From assembly GCF_963576545.1 (NCBI RefSeq), contig NW_026870574.1, positions 620,001 through 684,000 of the forward strand: a DNA stretch of 64,000 bases. The letters are read 5' to 3'. Source of the stretch: Limanda limanda (taxonomy: Eukaryota > Chordata > Actinopteri > Pleuronectiformes > Pleuronectidae). Positions 11,420-20,334 of this stretch are shown piece after piece. Positions within the stretch are counted from its first letter, which is position 1; each line of letters starts with the position of its first letter. The notes beneath the pieces are model-generated. The model was not told where the DNA came from. It saw only the letters and a program-made list of their open reading frames with translations, and did not search any database. Position numbers and translations under genes: made by a program.

Positions 11420-11679
11420 CACATTCACCACCTTCACGGTAGGCCTTTTCTTTCCGCATGTCAGAGCCCAGTATGCAACATTCCCACCCCGCCCCCATCT
11501 GGCAACCAAAATTATACACGTCTTTATTAGCTCCTGCCCTGACTACTGTGATTGGCTTTTAAGCCTGTTTAAGCGATAGATCCCTGAACCACTTACATTG
11601 GGTCCAAATAGCTGACTCTGGTTTCTCACCAAGTCTCCCAGCAGGTCTTGAGTGTTTGCTTTTCTACAGGGTAAGAACA

Positions 11680-11826
11680 GAGTGCACCGTTCCCAGCGGC
11701 ACTGCAATGCTAGGTCGATGCGTGGAGAGAAGGGAGCAAGCTCCACATTTCTGCTCCTCTTGCCAAAAATCTGCTTAATATGTAGTCCTCATATAGAGGA
11801 CATATCAGATATTAAACTGATAAGAA

Positions 11827-11830
<4 letters not shown>
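11680..11830 (-). pseudogene. RNU2: U2-2, 3' part (nt 39-189), split by retrotransposon
   Basis: U2 from nt 39 (UCUGUUC) to its 3' end, 151 nt, lying downstream of the retrotransposon poly(A) tail. Its 5' part is at 16995-17027. Separation from the U2 5' domain and loss of the branch-point recognition sequence make it non-functional. Confidence 0.93.
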
Positions 11831-11861
<31 letters not shown>

Positions 11862-12069
11862 TACAAAAAACTTTCATCAGTTACATACAAATCAAGACAA
11901 ATCAAACATCACGTATGACCATCCCTAATACAACGTTCGGCATCAATTGTGCCCCTTGCAGGTATAGAATGTTCGTTTTTCAAAACCTTCCCTGTCCATG
12001 TTGCAAAAATAACAGGTGAAATAATAAACAAAAACAGCCCAAAGAAACCCTTTTGCCTTCCCTCTTAGC
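11831..12069 (-). other. Retrotransposon copy 1: 3' UTR and poly(A) tail
   Basis: About 210 nt after the position of the intact ORF2 stop, ending in GTAATAAAA and a tail of 29 A's (plus-strand T at 11831-11859). An AATAAA hexamer is formed only at the start of the tail. No RNA structure or gene is recognised in it. Confidence 0.85.
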
Positions 12070-12226
12070 TCACCATATCCACCCAAACCCTCCCTTCCAC
12101 CTCTCTAGAGCGGCATGCTTCCCCCACTTCTCCATGTCCCTTTTGATTTTCCCCTTTACCTCAGCTTCCACCCTCCTCATGATCCCTTCCACACCGCTGT
12201 CTTTATCTCTCTTTACCAGGTCTTGG
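12070..12226 (-). pseudogene. Out-of-frame C-terminal tail of ORF2, copy 1
   Basis: This stretch matches the last 50 or so codons of copy 2 ORF2 but lies in another frame, because four bases (CCTG or GCCT) present near 35715-35720 are absent near 12225. The tail is rich in Lys, Arg and Glu and ends in a Trp-rich motif (GGFGWIW). Confidence 0.85.
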
Positions 12227-15200
12227 CCAACCACATAATCCTCTTTGTAATACTTATGATATACCACATTGGGAAATTTCCTGAGCCTAAACCTCTTTCA
12301 ACCTTATCCCAGGTCAAATTAAATCCTCGTACTACCTGCCTTAGCCGCTCCCCCACTTTACCCCATACTACCTTTGCAGTTGGACAGTCCCACATGACAT
12401 GCCTGACCGTTTCCTCACCTGAACAGGTTGCCCGAGGGCACGCAGGGGATCTTGCCAACCCATGCCTGTACATGGTTTCCCGCACTGGCAGGCATTTGTG
12501 CAGGCATAACCAATTTATGTCTTTGAGCCTGTTGTCAAGCCCCCCAGGCTGGATCCCCCGCCAAATCTTTGTCGGGGTCCCCACCAACGGAAGTGCGACC
12601 ACTGTCTTACTGACCTCTCTGTAGAGGGCTCTGTGATCTATTTGTATTGCTCTGTCGGAGGCCTCAGGATGAGCCCGCAGCCACCTAGCTGCATGGTTGT
12701 AATGCCATGGCTGCTGCTCCACCCTGGGTGCCAAATTGTTCCAGACCATCAACCCCCTAGCTTGGTACGCGAAATAAAGCCTTAAAAAATAGCCTGAGGG
12801 GTGCTCTATTGGAAAAGAAAGCTCCCTGCACAGGGAAGAAACAAAAATGCAGTCCAGTTTCAGCGGGAGGTGTGGCACATCCCTCCCTCCTGCTTCGATA
12901 CCAGAAAGCATGCGAGTTCTGGCCACGTATTCGTATCTCCCCCCCCATATGAAATTGAACACAAAGCGCATGAGAGGTCTCCTCATGCTCACTGGCAGTG
13001 GGTATATGTATGCCAAATATAGCAGGGATGGCAGAATGTCTACCTTCAGAACAAGTACTTTCCTTATAAAGGTCAGGCACCTGCTCTTCCAGAGTGCAAG
13101 CTTCTTCTGGACTGCTGTAATTCGCCTGGTCCAGTTGATCGTGGCACTGTTGGCTGTCTCAAAGCTGACCCCTAGTACCTTCAGTGGTCCTGTGCAGAGC
13201 GACAACCCTCCCGGTACATCCGTCCTTTCTTTCCAACGCCCAAAGAACTTTACAGAGGACTTGGCGTGATTCAGTTTTGCTCCAGACACCCGACCAAAGT
13301 CCTGAAAAATCTCCAAGGATCGGATGAGACTCTCATCCCTGTCTAGCAGCAGTGTGGTGTCGTCTGCATACTGTGACAGCTTGACCCGTAGGCCTCTGCT
13401 GCCGGGAACCAGGAAACCTTTCACCCCTGGGTCAGCCCGAATGGTTGCCGCCAGGGGCTCTAAATAAAGGATGTAGAGCAGCGGTGAGAGTGGGCAGCCC
13501 TGTCTTACCCCTGAGTGCAACCTGAAAATTTCCCCTAAGTGCCCGTTGACTGACACCTTGCTCCCCACACCTGTGTATAATGTGCGCAGCCATTCGACAA
13601 AAACCTTGTTAAAGCCTAGCCTTTCCAACACCCTAAACATAAAACCCCAGTGAACCCTGTCAAAGGCCTTTGCCTGGTCGAGACCCACCACCATAAATGG
13701 CAGGTGTCTGTCTTCCGCCCACGCGGCAGCGTCTCGTATGAGCTGGAGATTCCACTTCACCGAGCGCCCTGCCACCCCACACGTTTGGTCCACATGGACC
13801 ACGTGTGGAAGCGCTGTGCCCAGCCGATCCGCTAGGACCTTTGCCAGAAGTTTATAGTCAACACACAACATGGTCAGTGGCCGCCAGTTCCCGAGGTCGG
13901 TTCCATCCCCCTTCTTAAACAGAAGGGAGATCACTCCTGTGGCCATAGTCCCTCCCATTGCACCTGTGAGAAGTATTGTGGACAACACCTCCAACAATAC
14001 CGGCCCGAGAATCTCCCAGAACTTGAGATAAAACTCCACCGGCAGTCCGTCTATGCCAGGCACCTTCCGCCTGTTCATTTTACCAAGGGCACCCTCGAGC
14101 TCTTTGAGGGTAAGCGGGGCCTCCAAAGTCTGCGCTATGTCGGACGGCACCTGCTTGGTCAGTAAGTTCAGAAAGATCTCCCCTCCCTCTACATCTACCT
14201 CTTTCTCCTGGAAACTTGTGCGGTAGTAGTCAGTAGCAGCCCCCACCATCTCAGCTGCTTCCGACACTACCACACCCTGCTTATCCCTGATTCCGGTCTG
14301 TACCTGTCTTTTCCTGTCTGCCCGTATTGAGTTGAAAAAAGCAGCGGAACACGTCTCGTGCTTCTCTAGGAAGTTTCGCCGTGCCTGCAACAGGTAAGCC
14401 CGGGCCCTTACCTCAAAGACCTCCCTAAGCTTTGCTTTTAGGGTGTCACAAGCCCGCTGATTTACTGTGCCACCGCTGTTTCCTTTGCTGTACTCCAGCT
14501 CGAGGAGGCGCTGTAAGCGAAAAACCTCCCTCTTTGCCAACCTCACCTTCCTTTTACAATAACTAACGCAAAACATTTTTATCCTTTTCTTGGCTACTTC
14601 CCACCACTCCATCACCCCAGGACACAATGGTCTTATTCCTAAAAGGTTTTTGAAAAATAGTTCAAAACTTTGTTTGAAAGTGTCCTCCTCTAATATGCTA
14701 ATATTGAGGCGCCAGTACCCACGCCCAAAAATAGGCAGGCACAGGCGCACCTCAAACAGCAGCCCATCATGGTCAGAGAAGAACACAGGGAGCAGTCGAC
14801 CTGACACCAGACTTAAAGACTTTGCTGCAAACACGTAGTCAAGACGTTTAAACGTACCACGTGAGTTACGCCATGTGGGGCCGTCTGCCAGAGGCCTGAC
14901 CATCCTCCCCCCATCTACCAACCCGTGTCTAGCCATAAGGTGGGAGATGTAAATATCGCTGGTGTCCCCCCCCTTACCTAACTGCACATTGAAATCCCCA
15001 CCTACAATTACCTGCCTATTGGTGGCCAAGTGTGGCTCTACCAACTCAAACATTTCTCTACGTTCCCTCTGAGTTTGTGGTCCATACACCACCACAACCC
15101 TGAGCTTGCTTGTCCCCCATGTGATGTCAGCCCCCATTATCCTCCCTTGGACAATAATGAAAACATCCTCCACCCTAATCTCTTTTACCCCAAACAAAAT

Positions 15201-15419
15201 CCCTACCCCTGTAGAGTGGACCCCTCCCACGCTCCAGATTGAGTCCCCTTTCGTCCACTCCCTTGAGAAATTCGCAGCATCCCCCATGTCCCGTAAATGA
15301 ACCTCCTGCAATAAACAAATATCAACATGCAGATGGTCCACAAAATCATAAACAGTCCTTCTTTTTAACGTATCCCTCATCCCTCTTACATTTAAAGAAA
15401 GCATCTTTACTACAGCCAT
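12213..15419 (-). CDS. Retrotransposon ORF2 (endonuclease-reverse transcriptase), copy 1, C-terminally frameshifted
   Basis: 1068 codons. The protein nicks target DNA and reverse-transcribes the element RNA at the nick (target-primed reverse transcription, known for this class). The APE-like endonuclease spans about residues 1-230: N10 in LSLNVRG, E39 in LLQEVH, GGDFNV with D142 and N144, RLDYVF with D194, and SDH at 215-217. Reverse transcriptase spans about 455-770: D581 in GLDQAKAFD, RQGCPLSPLL with P646, and YADD at 684-687. A C-terminal CX4CX7HX4C knuckle uses C994, C999, H1007 and C1012. The frame leaves the ancestral one after MWLA (about 1064) because of a 4-bp deletion relative to copy 2, so the last 50 or so residues are lost. 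R786 stands where copy 2 has Gly in a FIGKVL motif that usually has Gly. The start is the first Met, five codons before the endonuclease motif. Confidence 0.93.
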   Translation of the reverse strand: MAVVKMLSLNVRGMRDTLKRRTVYDFVDHLHVDICLLQEVHLRDMGDAANFSREWTKGDSIWSVGGVHSTGVGILFGVKEIRVEDVFIIVQGRIMGADITWGTSKLRVVVVYGPQTQRERREMFELVEPHLATNRQVIVGGDFNVQLGKGGDTSDIYISHLMARHGLVDGGRMVRPLADGPTWRNSRGTFKRLDYVFAAKSLSLVSGRLLPVFFSDHDGLLFEVRLCLPIFGRGYWRLNISILEEDTFKQSFELFFKNLLGIRPLCPGVMEWWEVAKKRIKMFCVSYCKRKVRLAKREVFRLQRLLELEYSKGNSGGTVNQRACDTLKAKLREVFEVRARAYLLQARRNFLEKHETCSAAFFNSIRADRKRQVQTGIRDKQGVVVSEAAEMVGAATDYYRTSFQEKEVDVEGGEIFLNLLTKQVPSDIAQTLEAPLTLKELEGALGKMNRRKVPGIDGLPVEFYLKFWEILGPVLLEVLSTILLTGAMGGTMATGVISLLFKKGDGTDLGNWRPLTMLCVDYKLLAKVLADRLGTALPHVVHVDQTCGVAGRSVKWNLQLIRDAAAWAEDRHLPFMVVGLDQAKAFDRVHWGFMFRVLERLGFNKVFVEWLRTLYTGVGSKVSVNGHLGEIFRLHSGVRQGCPLSPLLYILYLEPLAATIRADPGVKGFLVPGSRGLRVKLSQYADDTTLLLDRDESLIRSLEIFQDFGRVSGAKLNHAKSSVKFFGRWKERTDVPGGLSLCTGPLKVLGVSFETANSATINWTRRITAVQKKLALWKSRCLTFIRKVLVLKVDILPSLLYLAYIYPLPVSMRRPLMRFVFNFIWGGRYEYVARTRMLSGIEAGGRDVPHLPLKLDCIFVSSLCRELSFPIEHPSGYFLRLYFAYQARGLMVWNNLAPRVEQQPWHYNHAARWLRAHPEASDRAIQIDHRALYREVSKTVVALPLVGTPTKIWRGIQPGGLDNRLKDINWLCLHKCLPVRETMYRHGLARSPACPRATCSGEETVRHVMWDCPTAKVVWGKVGERLRQVVRGFNLTWDKVERGLGSGNFPMWYIISITKRIMWLAKTW

Positions 15420-15493
15420 TATAATTTGTATTTTTTTAAGTCTTTACTGTATCAAAACAATCAAAACAATCAAAATCAAAAAAAAAACACTCC

Positions 15494-16945
15494 TTACGGC
15501 AAAAAGAAGTCCTCTCTCTCCATCTGCTCCGCCCAGGAAAAGAGCACTGGATTAGGCGAAGTTGATGGTCTGTTGGGTCCCTCATATGCATCTTCCCCCA
15601 AAGGGGATGGTATATTGAGCAGGTAAGGAGGTAAATCCAGCTCCAGCCCCAAACCTTCTGCGAGCAGCTCACCTGGATCTCCTCCGATATGCTGCGTAGC
15701 CTCTCCACCCTTACCTAGCCCTGTGTTGCCCCCTTCCTGCTCCTGATGTCCTCCCTCCTCTGCAGCCCTTCTTTGCTGCCCTACGCCATAAATCATCCCA
15801 CCATCATCTACCTTCTCTTGGTCCCCTCCCTCTGCCCCTGTGCCATCCCCCTTTGACTTTTTACTATGGCCCCCCTCCTTACTCTCTCCGCTTCTAATTG
15901 TCTTCCCCAGTCCGAAAACCTGTGATCCTTTCCGTGCCCCCTTCTTGACCTTGGAGTTGGCTGGACATGGGCTGATGAGAGGAAAGTCTCCCCCTGTGTT
16001 GTCACAGGGCACCTGGGCTTCGCTTTCCCCGCTGGCACTGCTTGTTGTTCCTTTCTCCGGGGGGACTTCCTCTGTTCCAATCTTAGAAAGATCCGTAGCT
16101 GGCTCCGCCTGTACCGGTGTGCATGTGCCATTCTCTGCAGGCACGGTTCTCTCTCCTGGGTCCTTTGCTTTTTCCGGCTCTCCATTGGACTTGGCTACTT
16201 CCGCAAAGGTCCTCCGTCGGCTAGGACAGTTGCGGTACAGGTGGCCCATTCCTCCACATCCATGACAGGCCTTGGGCCCTTTGCAATCTTTGGCCTCATG
16301 GCCCCCTTGGCCACAGGTACAGCAGCAGGCTCCGGAACAGCCTGCCTCTGTATGGCCAGACTGCCTGCAACGCCTACAGAAATCTGGTTGTCTGGCGTAA
16401 AACAGGTAACCACGGTCTGCACCAATGCTGAAAAGAGCCGGTGGATGCTTCAGTCCTCCAGGTCCTTCTGGGTCAGGGTTCAGCAGCACTTGGAACTGCC
16501 TTCTTCCTGTCCAGAATCCGCTCATGTCTTTTACGTACCTAGCACTAGTCACCACCTCTCCGTGCTGTCCCAAAAAAGCAACTAGTGCTCGATCTGTGAC
16601 GAAAGGGTTGTACGTATGGACAGTGACAGTTCTGAAATTTGGTCTGTCCAGGTTCAAAATCTTGTAACCGGCTATGAATCTTGTCCCAGCCTCCTTTCTA
16701 CAGGCTTCAGCCACTCTTGAATACACATCCTCACTGATCAGGGTAACGTCGAAAGCTTTTTCTTGCTGGTTCCACTGAATACAGTACACATCTTCTACCT
16801 TCAGCCTCAGTTGTTCCAAAATTACTTTTTTGCAGAACCAGTCTCTCGAAATTAGGTGTTCCTCCACTGATTCCGCCTGGAAACGTATAGTGTACCTCAC
16901 CCCGACCTTTGGGCTCGTCTGTTCCTTGGAACCCCTTGGGGCCAT
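15494..16945 (-). CDS. Retrotransposon ORF1 (CCHC nucleic-acid-binding protein), copy 1
   Basis: 483 codons, uninterrupted. ORF1 proteins of this class bind element RNA in the ribonucleoprotein particle; that role is inferred from the family. Three CX2CX4HX4C knuckles lie in tandem at about residues 190-203, 208-221 and 227-240. The N-terminal 190 residues are moderately basic with no motif I can name. The C-terminal 240 residues are low-complexity, rich in Gly, Glu, Lys and Ser, and probably disordered. I chose the ATG at 16943-16945 because it is the first inside the element and has A at -3 and G at +4. The frame stays open 54 codons further upstream, but those lie in the 5' UTR, U2 and the U2 promoter. 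The ORF ends 74 nt before ORF2. Confidence 0.9.
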   Translation of the reverse strand: MAPRGSKEQTSPKVGVRYTIRFQAESVEEHLISRDWFCKKVILEQLRLKVEDVYCIQWNQQEKAFDVTLISEDVYSRVAEACRKEAGTRFIAGYKILNLDRPNFRTVTVHTYNPFVTDRALVAFLGQHGEVVTSARYVKDMSGFWTGRRQFQVLLNPDPEGPGGLKHPPALFSIGADRGYLFYARQPDFCRRCRQSGHTEAGCSGACCCTCGQGGHEAKDCKGPKACHGCGGMGHLYRNCPSRRRTFAEVAKSNGEPEKAKDPGERTVPAENGTCTPVQAEPATDLSKIGTEEVPPEKGTTSSASGESEAQVPCDNTGGDFPLISPCPANSKVKKGARKGSQVFGLGKTIRSGESKEGGHSKKSKGDGTGAEGGDQEKVDDGGMIYGVGQQRRAAEEGGHQEQEGGNTGLGKGGEATQHIGGDPGELLAEGLGLELDLPPYLLNIPSPLGEDAYEGPNRPSTSPNPVLFSWAEQMEREDFFLP

Positions 16946-16994
16946 CTTTGGGTCGTCTGTGTTTCTTCTTCGTCCACCTTTGCCCCCGTCGCTC
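16946..16994 (-). other. Retrotransposon copy 1: 49-nt 5' UTR
   Basis: Only 49 nt separate the end of U2 nt 1-33 from the ORF1 ATG, which leaves no room for a typical internal promoter of its own. Transcription from the intact U2 promoter upstream is the simplest explanation (inference). Confidence 0.75.
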
Positions 16995-17027
16995 CACTTG
17001 ATCTTAGCCAAAAGGCCGAGAAGCGAT
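16995..17027 (-). pseudogene. RNU2: U2-2, 5' part (nt 1-33), split by retrotransposon
   Basis: The first 33 nt of U2 (AUCGCUUCUC to AAGUG) directly precede the retrotransposon 5' end. The U2 promoter region upstream (17028-17202) is intact, so this fragment would form the 5' leader of any transcript started there. Confidence 0.93.
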
Positions 17028-17202
17028 AATCCCCAAGTGTTGGATGTCCACGCCAGGCTCTTGGCACAAATCTCACTTGAGATGGTGCCACATTTGGAGG
17101 TGTGCATAACGATGGCTGCTGCTTATCACCTCCGCCCGAGCTCTCCTTTGTGGACGCTTGATTTCTGACCTAGACAGCTCTTTGACTTTTCACAATTTCA
17201 AA

Positions 17203-17318
17203 AGGCTCAGCCATGAAGCAAAGCCTGCCAAAAATATATTCAACTCATGTTTGTTCCTCTCCACGGAAGTCTTTAGTAAAAGGCGAAAGACTTGTGCGTT
17301 ATGAAGAGAAACCAGAGT
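17203..17318 (-). ncRNA. RNU5: U5 snRNA, copy U5-2 (consensus, reference description)
   Basis: U5 aligns the two exons during splicing in the U5 and tri-snRNP. Seen on the minus strand: a 5' end ACUCUGGUUUCUCUUCA, as in vertebrate U5; stem I (AGUCUUU with AAAGACU) closed by the invariant loop 1 GCCUUUUAC; CCGUGGAGAGGAACAA; an Sm-like site AUAUAUUUUUGG; and a 3' hairpin AGGCU...AGCCU with loop UUCAUG. The length of about 116 nt equals that of human U5. The exact first nucleotide is uncertain by 2-4 nt. It lies 175 bp upstream of U2-2 in transcription order. It is easily missed because it lies within a spurious 102-codon plus-strand frame. Confidence 0.93.
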
Positions 17319-17621
17319 CAGCATGGCCCTGTGTTGGAGAGCAGCGGTGGAGCCTCTCGGTCACATTCACCACCTTCACGGTAGGCCTTTTCTTTCCGCA
17401 TGTCAGAGCCCAGTATGCAACATTCCCACCCCGCCCCCATCTGGCAACCAAAATTATACACGTCTTTATTAGCTCCTGCCCTGACTACTGTGATTGGCTT
17501 TTAAGCCTGTTTAAGCGATAGATCCCTGAACCACTTACATTGGGTCCAAATAGCTGACTCTGGTTTCTCACCAAGTCTCCCAGCAGGTCTTGAGTGTTTG
17601 CTTTTCTACAGGGTAAGAACA

Positions 17622-17810
17622 GAGTGCACTGTTCCCAGCGGCACTGCAATGCTAGGTCGATGCGTGGAGAGAAGGGAGCAAGCTCCACATTTCTGCTCCT
17701 CTTGCCAAAAATCTGCTTAATATGTAGTCCTCATATAGAGGACATATCAGATATTAAACTGATAAGAACAGATACTACACTTGATCTTAGCCAAAAGGCC
17801 GAGAAGCGAT
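17622..17810 (-). ncRNA. RNU2: U2 snRNA, copy U2-3
   Basis: 189 nt. Consensus stem IIa. It has GCACTGTTCC for GCACCGTTCC near the 3' end (plus strand), a private variant shared only with U2-26, which lies in the same place beside retrotransposon copy 2. Confidence 0.94.
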
Positions 17811-17985
17811 AATCCCCAAGTGTTGGATGTCCACGCCAGGCTCTTGGCGCAAATCTCACCTGATATGGTGCCACATTTGGAGGTGTGCATAACGATGGCT
17901 GCTGCTTATCACCTCCGCCCGAGCTCTCCTTTGTGGACGCTTGATTTCTGACCTAGACAGCTCTTTGACTTTTCACAATTTCAAA

Positions 17986-18101
17986 AGGCTCAGCCATGAA
18001 GCAAAGCCTGCCAAAAATATATTCAACTCATGTTTGTTCCTCTCCACGGAAGTCTTTAGTAAAAGGCGAAAGCCTTGTGCGTTATGAAGAGAAACCAGAG
18101 T
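17986..18101 (-). ncRNA. RNU5: U5 snRNA, copy U5-3
   Basis: Plus-strand AAAGCCTTG replaces AAAGACTTG, putting a U-to-G change in stem I just below loop 1, which creates a mismatch. Confidence 0.9.
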
Positions 18102-18404
18102 CAGCATGGCCCTGTGTTGGAGAGCAGCGGTGGAGACTCTCGGTCACATTCACCACCTTCACGGTAGGCCTTTTCTTTCCGCATATCAGAGCCCAGTATG
18201 CAACATTCCCACCCCGCCCCCATTTGGCAACCAAAATTATACACGTCTTTATTAGCTCCTGCCCTGACTACTGTGATTGGCTTTTAAGCCTGTTTAAGCG
18301 ATAGATCCCTGAACCACTTACATTGGGTCCAAATAGCTGACTCTGGTTTCTCACCAAGTCTACCAGCAGGTCTTGAGTGTTTGCTTTTCTACAGGATAAG
18401 AACA

Positions 18405-18593
18405 GAGTGCACCGTTCCCATCGGCACTGCAATGCTAGGTCGATGCGTGGAGAGAAGGGAGCAAGCTCCACATTTCTGCTCCTCTTTCCAAAAATCTGCT
18501 TAATATGTAGTCCTCATATAGAGGACATATCAGATATTAAACTGATAAGAACAGATACTACACTTGATCTTAGCCAAAAGGCCGAGAAGCAAT
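18405..18593 (-). ncRNA. RNU2: U2 snRNA, copy U2-4
   Basis: C3U at the 5' end (plus strand GAAGCAATAAT), TTTCC for TTGCC beside the Sm site, and CATCGGC for CAGCGGC in the 3' hairpin. All three recur in U2-27. Confidence 0.9.
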
Positions 18594-18768
18594 AATCCCC
18601 AAGTGTTGGATGTCCACGCCAGGCTCTTGGCACAAATCTCACTTGAGATGGTGCCACATTTGGAGGTGTGCATAACGATGGCTGCTGCTTATCACCTCCG
18701 CCCGAGCTCTCCTTTGTGGACGCTTGATTTCTGACCTAGACAGCTCTTTGACTTTTCACAATTTCAAA

Positions 18769-18884
18769 AGGCTCAGCCATGAAGCAAAGTCTACCAAAAA
18801 TATATTCAACTCATGTTTGTTCCTCTCCACGGAAGTCTTTAGTAAAAGGCGAAAGACTTGTGCGTTATGAAGAGAAACCAGAGT
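18769..18884 (-). ncRNA. RNU5: U5 snRNA, copy U5-4
   Basis: 3' hairpin variant: plus-strand AAGTCTACC for AAGCCTGCC, giving one mismatch in the AGGCU/AGCCU stem. Confidence 0.9.
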
Positions 18885-19187
18885 CAGCATGGCCCTGTGT
18901 TGGAGAGCAGCGGTGGAGCCTCTCGGTCACATTCACCACCTTCACGGTAGGCCTTTTCTTTCCGCATGTCAGAGCCCAGTATGCAACATTCCCACCCCGC
19001 CCCCATCTGGCAACCAAAATTATACACGTCCTAATTAGTTCCTGCCCTGACTACTGTGATTGGCTTTTAAGCCTGTTTAAGCGATAGATCCCTGAACCAC
19101 TTACATTGGGTCCAAATAGCTGACTCTGGTTTCTCACCAAGTCTCCCAGCAGGTCTTGAGTGTTTGCTTTTCTACAGGGTAAGAACA

Positions 19188-19376
19188 GAGTGCACCGTTC
19201 CCAGCGGCACTGCAATGCTAGGTCGATGCGTGGAGAGAAGGGAGCAAGCTCCACATTTCTGCTCCTCTTGCCAAAAATCTGCTTAATATGTAGTCCCCAT
19301 ATAGAGGACATATCAGATATTAAACTGATAAGAACAGATACTACACTTGATCTTAGCCAAAAGGCCGAGAAGCGAT
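19188..19376 (-). ncRNA. RNU2: U2 snRNA, copy U2-5
   Basis: G.U-type stem IIa (plus strand CCCATATAGAGG). Otherwise consensus. Confidence 0.93.
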
Positions 19377-19551
19377 AATCCCCAAGTGTTGGATGTCCAC
19401 GCCAGGCTCTTGGCACAAATCTCACTTGATATGGTGCCACATTTGGAGGTGTGCATAACGATGGCTGCTGCTTATCACCTACGCCCGAGCTCTCCTTTGT
19501 GGACGCTTGATTTCTGACCTAGACAGCTCTTTGACTTTTCACAATTTCAAA

Positions 19552-19667
19552 AGGCTCAGCCATGAAGCAAAGCCTGCCAAAAATATATTCAACTCATGTT
19601 TGTTCCTCTCCACGGAAGTCTTTAGTAAAAGGCGAAAGACTTGTGCGTTATGAAGAGAAACCAGAGT
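19552..19667 (-). ncRNA. RNU5: U5 snRNA, copy U5-5
   Basis: Consensus. Confidence 0.92.
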
Positions 19668-19970
19668 CAGCATGGCCCTGTGTTGGAGAGCAGCGGTGGA
19701 GCCTCTCGGTCACATTCACCATCTTCACGGTAGGCCTTTTCTTTCCGCATGTCAGAGCCCAGTATGCAACATTCCCACCCCGCCCCCATCTGGCAACCAA
19801 AATTATACACGTCTTTATTAGCTCCTGCCCTGACTACTGTGATTGGCTTTTAAGCCTGTTTAAGCGATAGATCCCTGAACCACTTACATTGGGTCCAAAT
19901 AGCTGACTCTGGTTTCTCAACAAGTCTCCAAGCAGGTCTTGACTGTTTGCTTTTCTACAGGGTAAGAACA

Positions 19971-20159
19971 GAGTGCACCGTTCCCAGCGGCACTGCAATG
20001 CTAGGTCGATGCGTGGAGAGAAGGGAGCAAGCTCCACATTTCTGCTCCTCTTGCCAAAAATCTGCTTAATATGTAGTCCTCACATAGAGGACATATCAGA
20101 TATTAAACTGATAAGAACAGATACTACACTTGATCTTAGCCAAAAGGCCGAGAAGCGAT
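19971..20159 (-). ncRNA. RNU2: U2 snRNA, copy U2-6
   Basis: Loop-type stem IIa variant (plus strand CCTCACATAGAGG). Its downstream spacer has GACTGTTTGC for GAGTGTTTGC. Confidence 0.93.
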
Positions 20160-20334
20160 AATCCCCAAGTGTTGGATGTCCACGCCAGGCTCTTGGCACA
20201 AATCTCACTTGATATGGTGCCACATTTGGAGGTGTGCATAACGATGGCTGCTGCTTATCACCTCCGCCCGAGCTCTCCTTTGTGGACGCTTGATTTCTGA
20301 CCTAGACAGCTCTTTGACTTTTCACAATTTCAAA

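Larger units (their letters stand above)
10431..11830 (-). repeat. U2-U5 tandem array, left fragment
   Basis: The array starts inside the spacer upstream of a U5 gene that is itself missing. It runs through U2-1, U5-1, a gene-less rearranged unit (11278-11419) and the 3' part of U2-2, up to the retrotransposon. The same succession, including the gene-less unit, recurs at 33917-35316 (offset 23486 bp). Confidence 0.93.
11831..16994 (-). mobile_element. Keno-like U2-specific non-LTR retrotransposon, copy 1 (5164 bp)
   Basis: This is a full-length, two-ORF, poly(A)-tailed non-LTR element. In transcription order it has a 49-nt 5' UTR, ORF1, a 74-nt T-rich gap, ORF2, a 3' UTR of about 210 nt and A29. 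There are no long terminal repeats. It lies in the same orientation as the U2 gene it interrupts. Seen directly: the 5' junction follows U2 nt 33 and the 3' junction precedes U2 nt 39, so nt 34-37 or 34-38 are missing and there is no target-site duplication. From family knowledge: an APE endonuclease, a C-terminal CCHC, a CCHC ORF1 and a U2 target fit the Tx1 clade, to which fish Keno belongs. The family name is from memory and was not checked by alignment. ORF2 here is frameshifted near its C terminus. Confidence 0.93.

Noticed and set aside
12115..12624. Plus-strand frames of 60-190 codons within the retrotransposon
   Set aside because: They are antisense shadows of ORF1 and ORF2, with no recognisable domain.
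16946..17107. N-terminal extension of ORF1 by 54 codons
   Set aside because: It would translate the U2 promoter and U2 nt 1-33. The inner ATG has a good initiation context and lies inside the element. Transcripts from the U2 promoter would not include the first codons.
17213..17521. Conserved 102-codon plus-strand frame in every 783-bp unit
   Set aside because: It is antisense to the U5 gene and its promoter. Its conservation follows from the RNA gene and from array homogenisation.
19051..19440. Minus-strand frames of 67 or 129 codons and plus-strand frames of 72 codons over U2
   Set aside because: They are produced by the U2 RNA gene and its flanks. Single-base U2 variants open and close them without any sign of protein selection.
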